Positions 34,932-46,996 of a stretch of 64,000 bases of DNA are shown one piece after another (position 1 is the stretch's first letter; the number at the start of each line of letters is the position of its first letter). The stretch spans positions 76,483,429 through 76,547,428 of the forward strand of contig CM049312.1 in NCBI GenBank assembly GCA_026874595.1, written 5' to 3'. The notes under the pieces were generated by a model. The model was not told the origin of the DNA, ran no database searches, and saw only the letters and a list, made by a program, of their open reading frames with translations. Origin of the DNA: Sipunculus nudus (lineage: Eukaryota > Annelida > Sipuncula > Golfingiida > Sipunculidae). The position numbers and the translations under genes are program-made.

Positions 34932-36292
34932 CCCATCAACTAAGATGACCTCTGAAAACAACTTTGTCTGTGCTGGTTTTTGTAACTGGCCCATGCATTA
35001 GCTGTACTCACAGGCTGTGATACATATCGACTGTCATACAAGTCAAAATTTAATGACTGAACCAGTAATAGGTAAGGATTTGTAGGATTTTTTTTTCTAA
35101 ATTTTACATCAGTACAGAGCCTGCTGTATTTAGATTTTACAGGTTTTGGTGCAATCGCAAAAATGAAACCCTTGTGAAATGTTTAAAATGAAGAAATCAC
35201 AAAATTTCCGCCTCACAAATATAAAGCCAGCCACATTATATGTGTTCTGGTTGATAAGGCTTTTGAACAGTTTTAATATATGTGTTCTGTTTACTAGGTC
35301 GGACTTGATTGCCTGTTGTGATTTCAGCCCCTTCACATGAGCTCCTGTTTGAAATTCATGATACAGGCCGGCCGCCTTCTGAAGCAAGGTCTCTTCTTAA
35401 CTGAGCTGGAGACCTTGCTCCCAGGAAGATGAGCTTAACATAATTACCCAATTTATCATGAAGAATTTCTGCAGGATGGTTAAGTTGTTCTGTAATTTCA
35501 AGCCCTAAATGAGAAAAGCCACTGGTCTAATAAGAGCAGTGGCATAGTTAATCTTCTATAAAAGTTGGGATAACTTAATTTATAGATAGTCTATAATTCT
35601 AATTATTAATTTATTTCATTTTCAATATATAAATATTATTCTCTGAATACCAGGGGGAGGATTACATTGACCATCACCCCCTCCCCCTTTGCTAAAAGGT
35701 GGTTACAGATATAACACCACCTCCTTCCCACACACACACCCCTGATCCCTTAATGTATTGACGCACCTGAATAAGAGTGATATCACTTGTAAAAAGTCCT
35801 TTGATGGTTGAATGGCATGATGGTGCAGTCTGTAGAGAAAGAATAAGTGAGTGGGTGGCAATTAAACGTTTTGAGATTGGTTGGTGGGAAGACTCAGCCT
35901 GTCCTGTGCTGTCACAGAATTAATAGCAGCAAAACTTCCTGTATTTTGGTAGCAGTCTTTGTTCTTTGTGTAGGCAGACTACACTCCCATTGAAACCCAG
36001 GATCCAAGCTTTAATTAGGAAAAGGTTATTGTATATCTTAATGCTTCTCTACCTGGTCCATTGTACAGGCCTGTGAGTCATTGCTACAAAGTGTTCAGAA
36101 TTGTTACCTGTGTATTGAGACTGACAGACAGACCCAGTCATAATAACCAGGTGTTAGGACACAGGTAAACCCCACCATAAAGAACCACTGAACGTGTGGA
36201 GGTGGACAACAGCTCAGCAGCCTGACACAGTAATATCTACATCAGAGCTCACAGTGCTGGAATAAACTGCAAGAAAAAGTAGAGACACAGGC
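34932..36292. other. Intron-like DNA
   Basis: Includes a fragment of the palindromic family near 35150-35185 (GCAATCGCAAAAATGAAACC). No other feature. Confidence 0.45.
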
Positions 36293-36712
36293 CAGGGCTC
36301 AACAATAATGGTTAACTGCTTGCCCGGGGCAACTAAAAATTCTGGAAAACGATAGTAGCCTGGCAACCTAAAGTTGGCTCCTACTTGTCCGACCAGGCTT
36401 GTGGGTCCAACATAAACCTTAATTGAAATTTTAGGTTTGAAGCTTAACTAATTTTCAGGTAGCCATTTTCTCTCTAAGAGAAATCAGATTCTGTTGATAA
36501 TACTTCTTTATCTTAAATAACCTGTACTTTTATCTGAACAAAACTAAAGAGAAATATAATTAGCAAACTAAAACTTGAATATGTTTTTTTGTCTGATAGG
36601 CAATAAAGCATTTTAACACACTTAGAGTATGCAGCTATGACCACTGTCTCGTGTAGGCCTAGTACAAATTCATGTAGGGCAAGTAACTTTCAAAATTTAA
36701 TGTCAAGCCCTG
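36293..36712. mobile_element. hAT-type MITE, about 420 bp
   Basis: Left end CAGGGCTCAACAATAATGG (36293 on) with ACTGCTTGCCCGGGGCAACTA inside. The right end, read in reverse, is CAGGGCTTGACATTAA followed by AGTTACTTGCCC. The CAGGG/CCCTG ends and the position of the internal TTGCCC are typical of hAT MITEs. An 8-bp target duplication could not be made out. A fragment with the same ends is at 50254-50305. Confidence 0.65.
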
Positions 36713-37837
36713 CAGGCTACAGGCATCCCCCAATCAGAATCTCTGCTGCATAAGAAGTCATTTAAATCTATCCCATCCCCACCTAATATTCTCATGAAGT
36801 TTGTATTATTATTATTGTATTCATGTTATTGACAAATATTATAACCCCCATATAAGTGGTTAAATGGGGGGAAAAATGTAGAATGAAAATTGTAGATTCT
36901 CACACCTTAGCCTCACATTGCTTGTTATCAGGAACGTCTTGATGGGGTTTTCAGTGATACCAGGTGATCAGTGCTATACAAACGCAGTGAACCAATTAAA
37001 TAGGAAACTTCAGTTACCCATTAGCACATGTTTGTGTGGGTGGGGATAGGGGGCTTAATAACATGATCTGCATATAACATGATGTTGGACTTTATTCTGT
37101 AAAGGAAAAATAGGAGAAAGTAGAATGGAATGAGGCTCATGAATATAAAATCACCTGTTTATGATAACTAGGAATGAGGCTCATAAAAAATCACCTGTTT
37201 ACAACTGGCAGCAAGAAAAATATAACAGAAACAGTATATGGATACCATTGATACTCACTTTTTTAGGCGAGGAATTTTAAAGTTTAATATGAGGGTTAAT
37301 TATAACCCACACGGTCTTGAATGTTTCAGTTTAATGACATTCAAGTTAATGGCCAAACCAAAACAATAAATTGTTATGTTGAATATGTGCCCATATCTGT
37401 TTGGACTTTTTTTATAACTGAGTACAGTTCTGTTGCTGATCAGCGTTCTCCCTACAATCCCTTCCAAGCATTTCATAAAGGTACCGAGGAAATAGGAGTT
37501 AGCTTTAGGTTGTTTGTATTTACAGATGCCTTTTCATTTATTTCAACAAATAAAGCACTTTTCTCACTACTTCCAGTATGTTGGTAACATTTATATATTT
37601 TGCGACTTCTCGTAAATTTTAAATAATAAAAAAATGAATAGCTAATAATTGCTCACCTGCTCCTTATTTTATGATCTAGGGTCTATAGGATAATTAAGTT
37701 ACATTTTGTTGTGGCTTAATTATCCAGTCCTATGAAATAACACCTGGGCTTCCAAGGACCCCCTATATTTTTCTATGAAAATTCTTGCCTATAATTTCCT
37801 ATATTTTCCAGCTTTTTGTCCATAATTGTCCCCTGCT
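36713..37837. other. Intron-like DNA
   Basis: An 88-codon frame begins at ATG 37321 and has a plausible amino-acid mix but no splice or domain support. It is not called as a gene. Confidence 0.35.
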
Positions 37838-38160
37838 TGGGCGCAACGGGGGCATTGATTTGGGTTTGTCTGTCCCTCTGTCTGTCTGTCTGTCAGGTTT
37901 TCATTTTCTGAATTTTATACAATTTCATTTAAATTTGGGTCAGTGATTGCTCTCATGCACATACCTTGGTTAGGATTGGCTTTGGAGTGTCTGTATGAAA
38001 ATTTATTATCACCAGCTCCAAAACAAAACAAATTTATATGGTATATTTTACCAAGTAAATCATGATTTTACTGTGAAAATTCTCATATTTTAATTATATT
38101 TTGGCTGAAAATTCTCCTATATTTTTGTCAAAAGTGCTCATATAAAATTCCTATAATATT
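37838..38160 (+). repeat. Relic Helentron-like repeat
   Basis: Starts with a GGGCGCAACGGGGGCATTG head and a CTGTCTGTCTGTC tract, as in the other tandem-core families here. It runs into AT-rich sequence with repeated ATTCTCCTATATTT motifs. Boundaries are uncertain. Confidence 0.4.
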
Positions 38161-38457
38161 ATCTTCAGTAGCCTGGTAGGAACCCAGATACAGTCATTAG
38201 TACTGAACTTGCCTTGGCTCACCAACAGGATCAAACCAGTTTGTGTCAGTGACCTGTGTGCTTTGTGTTCAGGCCAGCATGTGTGATTGACCTTTAACCT
38301 TTCCAGTAACGACCATTTTGTAGAATCCTGTGAAACAGTTAACAACACTCTCTGAGTGTCATTATCAGTCAGTTATCAAGCAGAACCCATTAGACCACAT
38401 CACGCAGGATATTACAGGCTTCCCATGGCCACTAGTTTAAAATACCCTTTAAAATCC

Positions 38458-38870
38458 TTAACTTTTTAAATGTATTTTCAGAGTGCTTTATTAACTATAG
38501 ATAATCCCTTGGACCTTTTAGAAAAATAGGCTCAAAATGCTGATCCCACCTTTCACAGACTGTTTGATTTGTTAATAACCATGTGTTTATGACATGGGAG
38601 GCCTGCAAAAAATCCAAATATATTCAACAAGGACATCTAGTGGCAAGTCGGATGAACCAGATTTTTGCTTAGGGTGTTTTGCAACTTATAAGTTTCCACA
38701 CATATGCAATCAACCACTTGAGGTTACACAGTTCTCCTGTTTGTCAACATTGATACATGTACTGTGTTTACCATTTACAAATTGCAGATAAACAAGCTCT
38801 TACATCTGTGGAAGAACTTTTCTAAACAGGAATAACCTACAGTTCATTAATATGTATGCAGAGAAAGGAA
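38458..38870 (-). mobile_element. MITE family P, inverted copy P3
   Basis: Reads, on the minus strand, the same ordered blocks as P1 and P4: the ACTGTAGGT block, the AAGAGCTTGTTTATCTGCAA block, a GGTTGATTGCATATG block and GGGATTATC(T/C) near the end. TTAA at the terminus is not clear because the left end is eroded. Confidence 0.55.
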
Positions 38871-39229
38871 AAAGAACATGTTATACAGAAAAGATAGATG
38901 AAAAGCTGGCTTTAAAGACCTTGAATTTCACTGTAACTGCTGGGAGTGGCCGACGAACAAGATGAGCAATTTATGCCAATGACGTGTCTGTACCAGTACC
39001 CTATTGCTAGCTATTATGTGCAGTATCATTACCAGTACCTCAATTTGATTATAATAGTGTGTCACGTCAGGAATGTGTGGATTCTGTTTGTTTTGTGAGG
39101 CACTTTGTAAATATTGTGCCCATGCTAAAGTTTCTAAAAGAAAAAGTAGCTAAAAACAAGAAATTGTGGTAGGATTGGATGACTGAACAAGTTATGGTTA
39201 AGGAAGCTGGGCTTAACAAATATTAAAAA
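38871..39229. other. Intron-like DNA
   Basis: Nothing recognised. Confidence 0.5.
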
Positions 39230-40240
39230 TCCAAATGTACATCTTTGAAAAAACTTTGGAAATGGATAAAACCTTTAGAATCAAAATTAATTAATGTCCT
39301 TGAAAAATCATGAAACAACTTTAGAAAAGGAAAATCCAGATCCCTTGAGAATTCAAATATGTCCATTAAAAACTAGAAAAAAACTTTGAAAATGGACAAA
39401 AATTGTCCCTTGAGAATCCAAACATCCATGAAAACACCTTGAAAATAGATAAAACCAGAGAATTTTAATCCAATTAATGGATGTTCTTGAAAAATCATGA
39501 AACGACTTTGAAAATGGAAAAAAATGTCCCTTGAGAACCCAAACATCCATGAAAACACCTTGAAAATAGATAAAACCAGAGAATTTTAATCCAATTAATG
39601 GATGTACTTGAAAAATCATGAAACAACTTTGAAAATGGAAAAAAAATGTCCCTTGAGAATCCAAACATCCATGAAAACACCTTGAAAATAGATAAAACCA
39701 GAGAATTTTAATCCAATTAATGGATGTACTTGAAAAATCATGAAACAACTTTGAAAATGGAAAAAAGTGTCCCTTGAGAATCCAAACATCCATGAAAACA
39801 CCTTGAAAATAGATAAAACCAGAGAATTTTAATCCAATTAATGGATGTACTTGAAAAATCATGAAACAACTTTGAAAATGGAAAAAAAAATGTCCCTTGA
39901 GAATCCAAACATCCATGAAAACACCTTGAAAATAGATAAAACCAGAGAATTTTAATCCAATTAATGGATGTACTTGAAAAATCATGAAACAACTTTGAAA
40001 ATGGAAAAAAAATGTCCCTTGAGAATCCAAACATCCATGAAAACACCTTGAAAATAGATAAAACCAGAGAATTTTAATCCAATTAATGGATGTACTTGAA
40101 AAATCATGAAACAACTTTGAAAATGGAAAAAAACCTTGTCCCTTGAAAATATGAATGTATCTCCCTTAAAAAACATGAGAATCCAAATGTATGCATGTCC
40201 TTGAAAAACTTTTAAAAAAAATTTCCTTTATTCTAAAGTT
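39230..40240. repeat. 122-bp satellite-like array with diverged edges
   Basis: The motif GATAAAACCAGAGAATTTTA starts at 39448, 39569, 39691, 39812, 39935 and 40057, a period of 121-123 bp set by A-run length. Each unit looks like two diverged halves, both containing CTTGAAAA and a GAAAA(T/C) motif, so an older monomer of about 60 bp probably doubled first. The edges (39230-39440 and 40140-40240) hold degenerate shorter copies. The 253-codon minus-strand frame is a by-product. It has no start context, is made only of repeats, and is accompanied by parallel frames in other phases. Confidence 0.92.
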
Positions 40241-40250
40241 TTAAATGATT

Positions 40251-40280
40251 TTTGTCTAGGGCTGTGTATGGCTAGACAAA
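40251..40280. other. Small perfect hairpin
   Basis: TTTGTCTAG (40251-40259) and CTAGACAAA (40272-40280) pair perfectly around a 12-nt loop directly beside the satellite. There is no U-run or other sign of a functional RNA. Confidence 0.5.
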
Positions 40281-41038
40281 TCTAAAGAAGAACAAGTTCA
40301 CAATTATTATGGCAATACTACACAGTTTAGATTGGGAACCTTGTGGCTTACTTATATATAGTAAATAGCAAGAAATAACCAAATAATCCTGCTGCATGCT
40401 GGTGTATATATATGTGTATACATATTAGTGAGTTTAAAATTTGATTCACTGGCAATGCATCATATGCAATAAACTATGTACTTATAGGTACCCCTGGCTT
40501 TTACCCAGTACCAGTGAGGACACAGCAAATTACTGGACATTGAATATTAGATAAGTTCAATATAATAAGAGATTATTTATTCATTCTTTGCTATTTTTAT
40601 ATTTCAGTTTTCTTAAATAAGGTTTCTCATAAGATTTGTGAACTGGTGATATTGCAGTTAGCAAATATTTGTGCTAAAATTTCTAGCATAGATTGCAGAC
40701 TCATAAGTATTTGGATGTTCATTTCAGATTTAGTTTTGTCACGCATTTTGTGAGGACGTCTACTGGTTCTTACTGTAACAAGCTTGTCCTCGGGACTTAT
40801 TGTCAGGGGCAGACCTGGGCCAGGTGATGAACCGCTTTCACTACCTTACTCATCAGTTTCCTAACAGCCTGTCTTTCCCCTGTCATATACAGTTATTAAC
40901 TTTCACAGTCCAGCAACAGAACAGCAAATTGGGTACAACAAGAGATAGATTCTATATTGACTCAAACTGTGACCTGGGAGTTCAGTGCGACATATTTCAG
41001 AACTGTATATATGATATCTATTGATACGTACCTGTATT
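40281..41038. other. Intron-like DNA with a strong acceptor-like site
   Basis: GTCTTTCCCCTGTCATATACAG (ending at about 40890) is a good 3' splice site. The frame after it stays open to 41024 (containing RFYIDSNCDLGVQCDIFQNC) but is otherwise unsupported. Confidence 0.3.
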
Positions 41039-41550
41039 CAGTGATGTACATAGGACTTGTATCTAGACTTTAAACAAGTCCGGACTCTGGTCCACTGTAT
41101 TTGTGAATCAGTCTGGGATTTGTACCCAAGGATCCTGGACTCGAACAAAGGTCGTGCTTGGACTCTGAGATAAGGACTCAGGATTAATCAGACCAAGTCC
41201 CATATCAGAACAACAGAAAAAAACATAATATGGAGACTTCTATACATGCATGTGTGAAGTACCAACAGAATATTACATAATGATAACACTATATACCAAT
41301 CTTTACCTATAATATATGCATTAGGAGCTTAATGTTTATTAATCATTACAGTAAAAACATGTGTAATTTAAGTAACTTTAAAATGTTCACTGTGCAACAA
41401 TCTGAAATTTCTATTTTTAATTGCATTAAAGGTTAATTGTAATGGATTCAGACTGGGACCAATCACTGGGACTCGAAGAAGGTGGACTTGGACTCTAACC
41501 TCAAGGACTCAAACTGAGACTGGAGTGGTCTGGTTTCGACTACATCACTG
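41039..41550. mobile_element. Short-TIR element with repeated GGACTC motifs
   Basis: CAGTGATGTA (41039-41048) and TACATCACTG (41541-41550) are perfect 10-bp inverted ends. Both ends carry arrays of GGACTTGGACTC-like motifs, while the centre is AT-rich. The ends are hAT-like (CAGTG). No target duplication is evident. Confidence 0.55.
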
Positions 41551-42419
41551 GCACTTCTTGCTGTGTATTGTGGACGGCAAACTGATTTGCATATTGCAGT
41601 GCCAGATCACGATTCGGTTCATTTTGTGATTTTACTGGTGATACACATCTTGAGTGTTAACATACAATCTGATATAAACTGATTTCAAACTGGTTCATGT
41701 CTTTCCCGCATTAAAGCGAGAAATGCAAGGGAAACGGTGAGGAGATTACTTTGGTGGTGAACATGGTGACGAACATTGTTATAATGTATCAGCACTTCGC
41801 TGTGTGATTTTAGATGCCATGCCCAGATGTTACACTGAGATTTTTAGGTTTTTCTCCTGCAACAGTGAGCACCTATGACTGTCAAGCAGGACAGCTGTGT
41901 TGCAGACAGTAGGTCTCATTGATACAAATTGCCATGTGCTACTGAGGGGGCAGTTATATTGGTTGTACTCATGTCATTGCAGCCTGTGTAGACACCAGAG
42001 TTTTTGTTGTATTGTAATTGATGAGCCTTTTCAGATTACGTTGGTGTTTTATACTGGTACCCATGATTGATGGTATTAACAATCAAATATATTTATTGGT
42101 GTGCTTTTAATGTGTTTATGACTGAGCTTGAGTATCAGGTCATGCTTATCAACATCTACCCTTGTCCATATTGTACCATTTTCATCACAATTAATTATCA
42201 CCCCAGGAGCTTAAATGCTAATTAGTTACTGTTTTGAGATCCCCCATCCCCTATTTAGAATCCATATTTACTGAGTTTGTGAATTTTCCAACTTGAATTG
42301 TACTGAAAATCCCAGTTATGCTGTTCAAGACCCATCACCCAGCAGTGACAGTTCCTGTTAAAGTTAGCTACATATGTGGCCATATCATTTAATAACTTTC
42401 AAAATTCTGGTGACTTATT
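41551..42419. other. Intron-like DNA
   Basis: Nothing recognised. Confidence 0.5.
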
Positions 42420-42965
42420 GGCTCTATGAACAGTTTGTCAGGGGCTACAAAATCTCAAGGGGGCATATAAATATTAGGTTGAATACATAAGCCAGGTTTT
42501 CAAGGCAATCTCCCTGACATACCGGTACCTCATCTCAAGAACCAACCAAGCATTATTTGCCACAAATATTTTACTGAAAATTGTTACTTTTAAGAGGACA
42601 TGCAGTATGCATCTGATTTCAGGCATGTCAGAAATCCAGTATGGCCACCAGGTAGAATTCCTCCCTCAAATAACAATTGAGTAGTTTTTGTGAAATTGGT
42701 AATCAAATATTGGCACCCATTAGATGATAGTTCCTCAGTGCTTTCCGATTCAGACCTGGCAGAAATTCACCATGGCAGCCATGCAGTGAACTTGGTACAT
42801 TCCTTTTATCTAATCTTTGAAATGTGTGAGCGGTTGCTGTGAAATTTTTACACAATAATGATGACAGTCGAAGGATATGGACTATTAAATTTCATACATT
42901 GAATTTAAGCATAGTGGGTCACTGATGTAAGACCTTCAGTGTCATGATCTTGTATCTCTTGTTCT
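42420..42965 (+). repeat. Relic repeat with two diverged units
   Basis: Paired motifs (CAGAAATCCAGTATGGCCACCA near 42628; CAGAAATTCACCATGGCAGCCA near 42759) mark two diverged tandem units. The 3' side ends in ATCTCTTGTTC, like dispersed repeat R. Confidence 0.45.
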
Positions 42966-43027
42966 GTTAAATATATATGAATGACATGACTTTTAATATA
43001 CCATTGTTATATACTCTTGGTACTAAT

Positions 43028-45412
43028 CAGGGTTGGGGAAATTGTAATGTTTGATTGTTATTACCTGTAATTAATTACAATTTTTCAAGTAATTGAATGT
43101 AATTTTTATTGAACAAAATTCAATTACAAGTAATTGTAATGATTATAAGGGTAAAAATAGATGTAATTTCAATTACTTTTATATTACTTTCCAATTACTT
43201 TCCAAATTCATGAGAGAGCACCATACCTTATACCTCATTCCTTTGCACTGTTTATCAAAACACTTTTGGGTAAGGATTGTAAGCTATAATTATTTAATAA
43301 AAAGTACCCATGTATGAAATAAGCATGTAATTGGTATATCTTATAAGTTATACTGGCCTTTTTTTGCAAATGCCTCAACTGCAGTGCAGATAAATGTACA
43401 CCTGTCCAGAGCTACACAACAAGTCCGGCCTGCTACATTTCATTATTTCACTGAAATGCAGGCTGGGACATACTCATACTGATCTGATAACATCAGTGTT
43501 TTTATCTGCTTATAAGCTGACACTTAGAGAGTCACAGGAACAAAAAAGACTAATGATCTAGGAAGGCTGATATCAGAATTATCTCAAGTCAGTGGCCCAT
43601 GAGGTAAATAGAGATAGGTATCAAGATAGCTGGGCTGCCTCAGTTGGCTGGCACTAACATTTGAACAGTCTCCACTGTTTCCTATGCCCTGAGCTAATGA
43701 AGAAAAAACTTGCTAGAACGGTCTAAATGGCCGAAACTGCAAGTGTAAAATAGCTTTCAGTCTCAAAACACTGTCGTTCACAAGATCGGGTTTTGCTCTT
43801 GATTGGCATGGCTGGGTCTCGGCTGCTGGGATTGGTAGAGGGAATGTGGATGCTGTAGCTTTCCTGCAAGGTCACCAGTCCGGGATGTACGGTGGCGGTA
43901 TCTCGCGTCTGTTGGCTCGGAGAACATGCTTAGGGAGTGCACAGGGCTGAGGTCTTGACCACAGCAACCTGTAGCTGCTGGACGAGCATAAACTTCTTCT
44001 GCTCTGCTGCTGCCTGTGCCCTGAAGCTCTGGGCAGTGTATATTAGTTTTACTGCCTGTCATACATCAAACTGTAATATATTATATATTCAGCATGAATA
44101 AATTTATATGAATTATTCACATAAGATGTTTGCATCAGTTAGTTTAGTTAGATCACATTGTATTTAAAATTAAATGACATCACTTTAATCAGCATTGTTA
44201 GTATAGAAATTAGGCTTTATGAGTTGGTTAATCTGTAGGATTATTGTTTAGGATTAAGGTAGTCGCTAAAAAGGTTTTCCCCATCATCAAAGGTTTGAAC
44301 TTACCATTATTTCCACATGTGCTCTATTAGTGGCACATGACAGTGTTATCAAGAAGCAAGACTTTTTGTCTGATAAAGGATAATTTGTGATAAAAGAATA
44401 TTAGATGAAATTTGTTTGCACAAATGACTGCAAGATAATATGTTTAATTAATATAGTTTTCCCATATGTGCTTTCAGATATTTCTATTTTGTGTCAAAAC
44501 ACTAATTCAGCAAATGTTTCATTGCCTGATACTATAAACAGTACACACAGTGTTCATAAATGATGATGACACCCAGTTTTGCCTTTCCATAAGATAAAAG
44601 TGTAATTTTGAACATTATGCAATGATATATCAGTATCATCATTAGCATAGCTATCATGTACTTAAAGCTGCCCATTCACCTACATTTTAAAAAAGAATTT
44701 ATGTGATTTCTGGCTCTCTCTGTGTTCATATATATTAATGATCTAAGGGTAATTTTGGTTGTGAAAAATTTTTTTAACACCTTTGTGAAGAATGTGTGAT
44801 CTTGTTTATCAACAACATGATTGTAAACACAGTTATTTGTGACAAACGGGAAAAACATTTAACCTGCATCTATGCAGAGGTGGAAAGGTCACTTGTTGCA
44901 AAACGCCATTTGCAAAGCTCTAGCTTATTTGACATGTCGCAAGATGCCCTTGTTGAATGTGTTTTTATTATTTTGGCTGGCCCCCACATATTCTAAACAC
45001 CTTGATGTAAACAAAATGAGCAGCCTGTTCGCAGTGATATGCACGTTTTCTGTCCTATTTCTATAAAAGCTCCATGGGATTACCTTTAGTTTATAATGGT
45101 CAGATAGGTGATGGGGCCCCTTTAATTATATGACACCAGACTGGATATGTTTTGTTTGCAGTTTTTCCTTCTGTAAATTTTATCAGTTTGACTTTCTACC
45201 ATGAATTATACTTTACATGAACCATGCCTCTGTATATTATACTTCTTTTTATAAAGTAATTGAAGGTGATTAATTACTTCTCAAAAGTAATTGTTATTTG
45301 ATCATTACTTTGTAAAATTGGGAGTAATTTATAATTGTAAGTGTTATCGGGATTTCTGGAAGTAATTGTAATTGTAAAGATTACTTTTCAATGTAATTGG
45401 CCCCAACCCAGG
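43028..45412. mobile_element. hAT-like element, 2.4 kb, with a nested MITE
   Basis: GGGTTGGGG (43030-43038) and CCCCAACCC (45401-45409) form perfect 9-bp ends. Both continue inward into long runs of AATTGTAATT/AATTACAA motifs (43038-43200 and about 45255-45400). CAGGGTT at the left edge is hAT-like. The interior includes a GC-richer patch (about 43740-44060) open on the minus strand for 94 codons, with no transposase motif visible, and a complete family P MITE (44662-45125). It may be one non-autonomous element, or two end-copies bracketing unrelated DNA. Confidence 0.5.
44662..45125 (+). mobile_element. MITE family P, complete copy P4
   Basis: The best-preserved copy, 464 bp. It starts TTAAAGCTGCCCATTCACC and ends GGTGATGGGGCCCCTTTAA, imperfect inverted repeats of about 19 bp with TTAA at both outer edges. 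It has no coding capacity; small frames inside are artefacts. It lies within the hAT-like element and so is younger than it. Confidence 0.75.
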
Positions 45413-45414
45413 TA

Positions 45415-45416
45415 TA

Positions 45417-45483
<67 letters not shown>
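45415..45483. repeat. TA microsatellite
   Basis: Uninterrupted TA dinucleotides abut the right end of the hAT-like element. Confidence 0.95.
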
Positions 45484-45488
<5 letters not shown>

Positions 45489-45926
45489 ATTTTCTTGCCA
45501 TTCCCTTTATATAAATCCCCCAACACACACTTTAGTGTTAATTAGTTACGTGTGTTAAGTCCATAATGATCAACTGGTTATTTTTGCTCAGATCTTAAAT
45601 AGTCAACCAAGTACATTATATGTGATCTAAGAGTCATATGTTATCATTTGCCACCGTCATTGCCATGAACACTACCCTAATCAAGATTTCATTGGTTTAC
45701 CATCAGTTTTTGTGTGTCTGATTTTTCCCAGCTTTTCATATCTATATATATTCATTTTAAAATTTCATGGACTTATTACTAGTGTAGACTTTTTAACTTG
45801 AAATTATTGATGACTTGTATTTGCTTTGAGAGTGGTCAAAAATCCATGATTAGTTTGTTTTATTCTCCACATCAAGAGGACTGATCATTGAGCCTGGGTA
45901 GGGGCTCCTCTGCAGAAGGGATATAC

Positions 45927-45958
45927 GGGGGGAAGGGGGGGGGGGGGGGAAGGGGGGG
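45927..45958 (+). repeat. G-rich tract, possible G-quadruplex
   Basis: G6-AA-G15-AA-G7 within 32 bp. It is capable in principle of forming a quadruplex on the + strand. It lies in otherwise featureless DNA (45484-46740). Confidence 0.7.
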
Positions 45959-46741
45959 ATACAGGATCTTAGAAAGGGGCAGCACAGCACCTAGGCACAG
46001 GTAAACTAGTGTGCTGTGAGGGCTAGTAGACTTCTAACATTCTCGCATGCAGAGGTACAGCTAGGTAAGCAAATAGTGCGAGATGCAATATGTCAAGTGT
46101 TGCTTTTTGGTATGAAGCATATATTATCATATTACCCAGGGTTTTTATATTTGAATACGGCATGCGCTCCCCTTTAAATAACCCCTGATATTATGAACAT
46201 GACAAACTTGCAGTCTTTGATACTCTCAAGTTGTAAATTTGCTATAAAGGAATCACATTCAATTAACCACAGTTAACCTCATTATAACCATGATATTGGT
46301 TTTCAGAATATATGACAATAGTTAATTTGAACTCTCTGATTAATACTAATCAGTAGAAACATACGCATTTGACATCATGGTGCACATACTGGCTATTTCA
46401 GCAGATGTTTAAATTAATAGTATTCTCAGCTTCAGAAGCAGTTTTGATATTTCAAGTGATATGGTTGAAGAACAATAGATTTAAAGAAGTCTGGTTGTCA
46501 TGGTGTCAGACAGATCTCTTGTCATGATGGAACATCAAGGAGATGAAACTAGTCGTCAATCATGACGGGAATTGGCCAGTCTTATGATGCCTGAAAACAA
46601 ATTAGCACCACAGCTTGTCGACGTCTAACAGGCCCGGATAAAACATGAAGACATCCATTCGAGTGTCGTGGTTCTCAACCAAACAGAGAAAGCAGATCCA
46701 TTTACAAGCCAAGCACATATGATGCCCCTAGCTCCATGATT

Positions 46742-46996
46742 CTATAGGGAGCCATTTATGATGAAACATTGAAAAAGTGGGCGATCACACGCTGCTCGGC
46801 TGGTTCTATCACCCAAACAATGGCTGTCCCCGAGGTAGGAGAGATGTGGACCAGGCGCTCTGATTTGCGCCAGGTTATCAGGAACATCAGGAGACCGGGA
46901 AAAATTGGAAAGATACTGCTGAAGAACCATAGTAATCATTGCATTATTGGAGTCCTCACTTTCAGCAATCAGATTTACACAACTTAGAGCTCTCAT
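46742..46996. other. Patch open on both strands
   Basis: A 72-codon + frame (ATG 46769) and an 84-codon minus frame overlap in slightly GC-richer DNA. Neither has a recognisable domain or splice sites. It may be an old insertion or pseudogene fragment. Confidence 0.2.

Noticed and set aside
37321-37587. 88-codon + frame starting with ATG
   Set aside because: Reasonable amino-acid mix but no splice sites, domain or compositional shift. Frames of this length are expected by chance in 64 kb.
39353-40114. 253-codon minus-strand frame, the longest in the window
   Set aside because: It lies wholly within the 122-bp tandem array, repeats the same short peptide in shifting frames, and has parallel open frames. 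It is an artefact of a stop-poor repeat.
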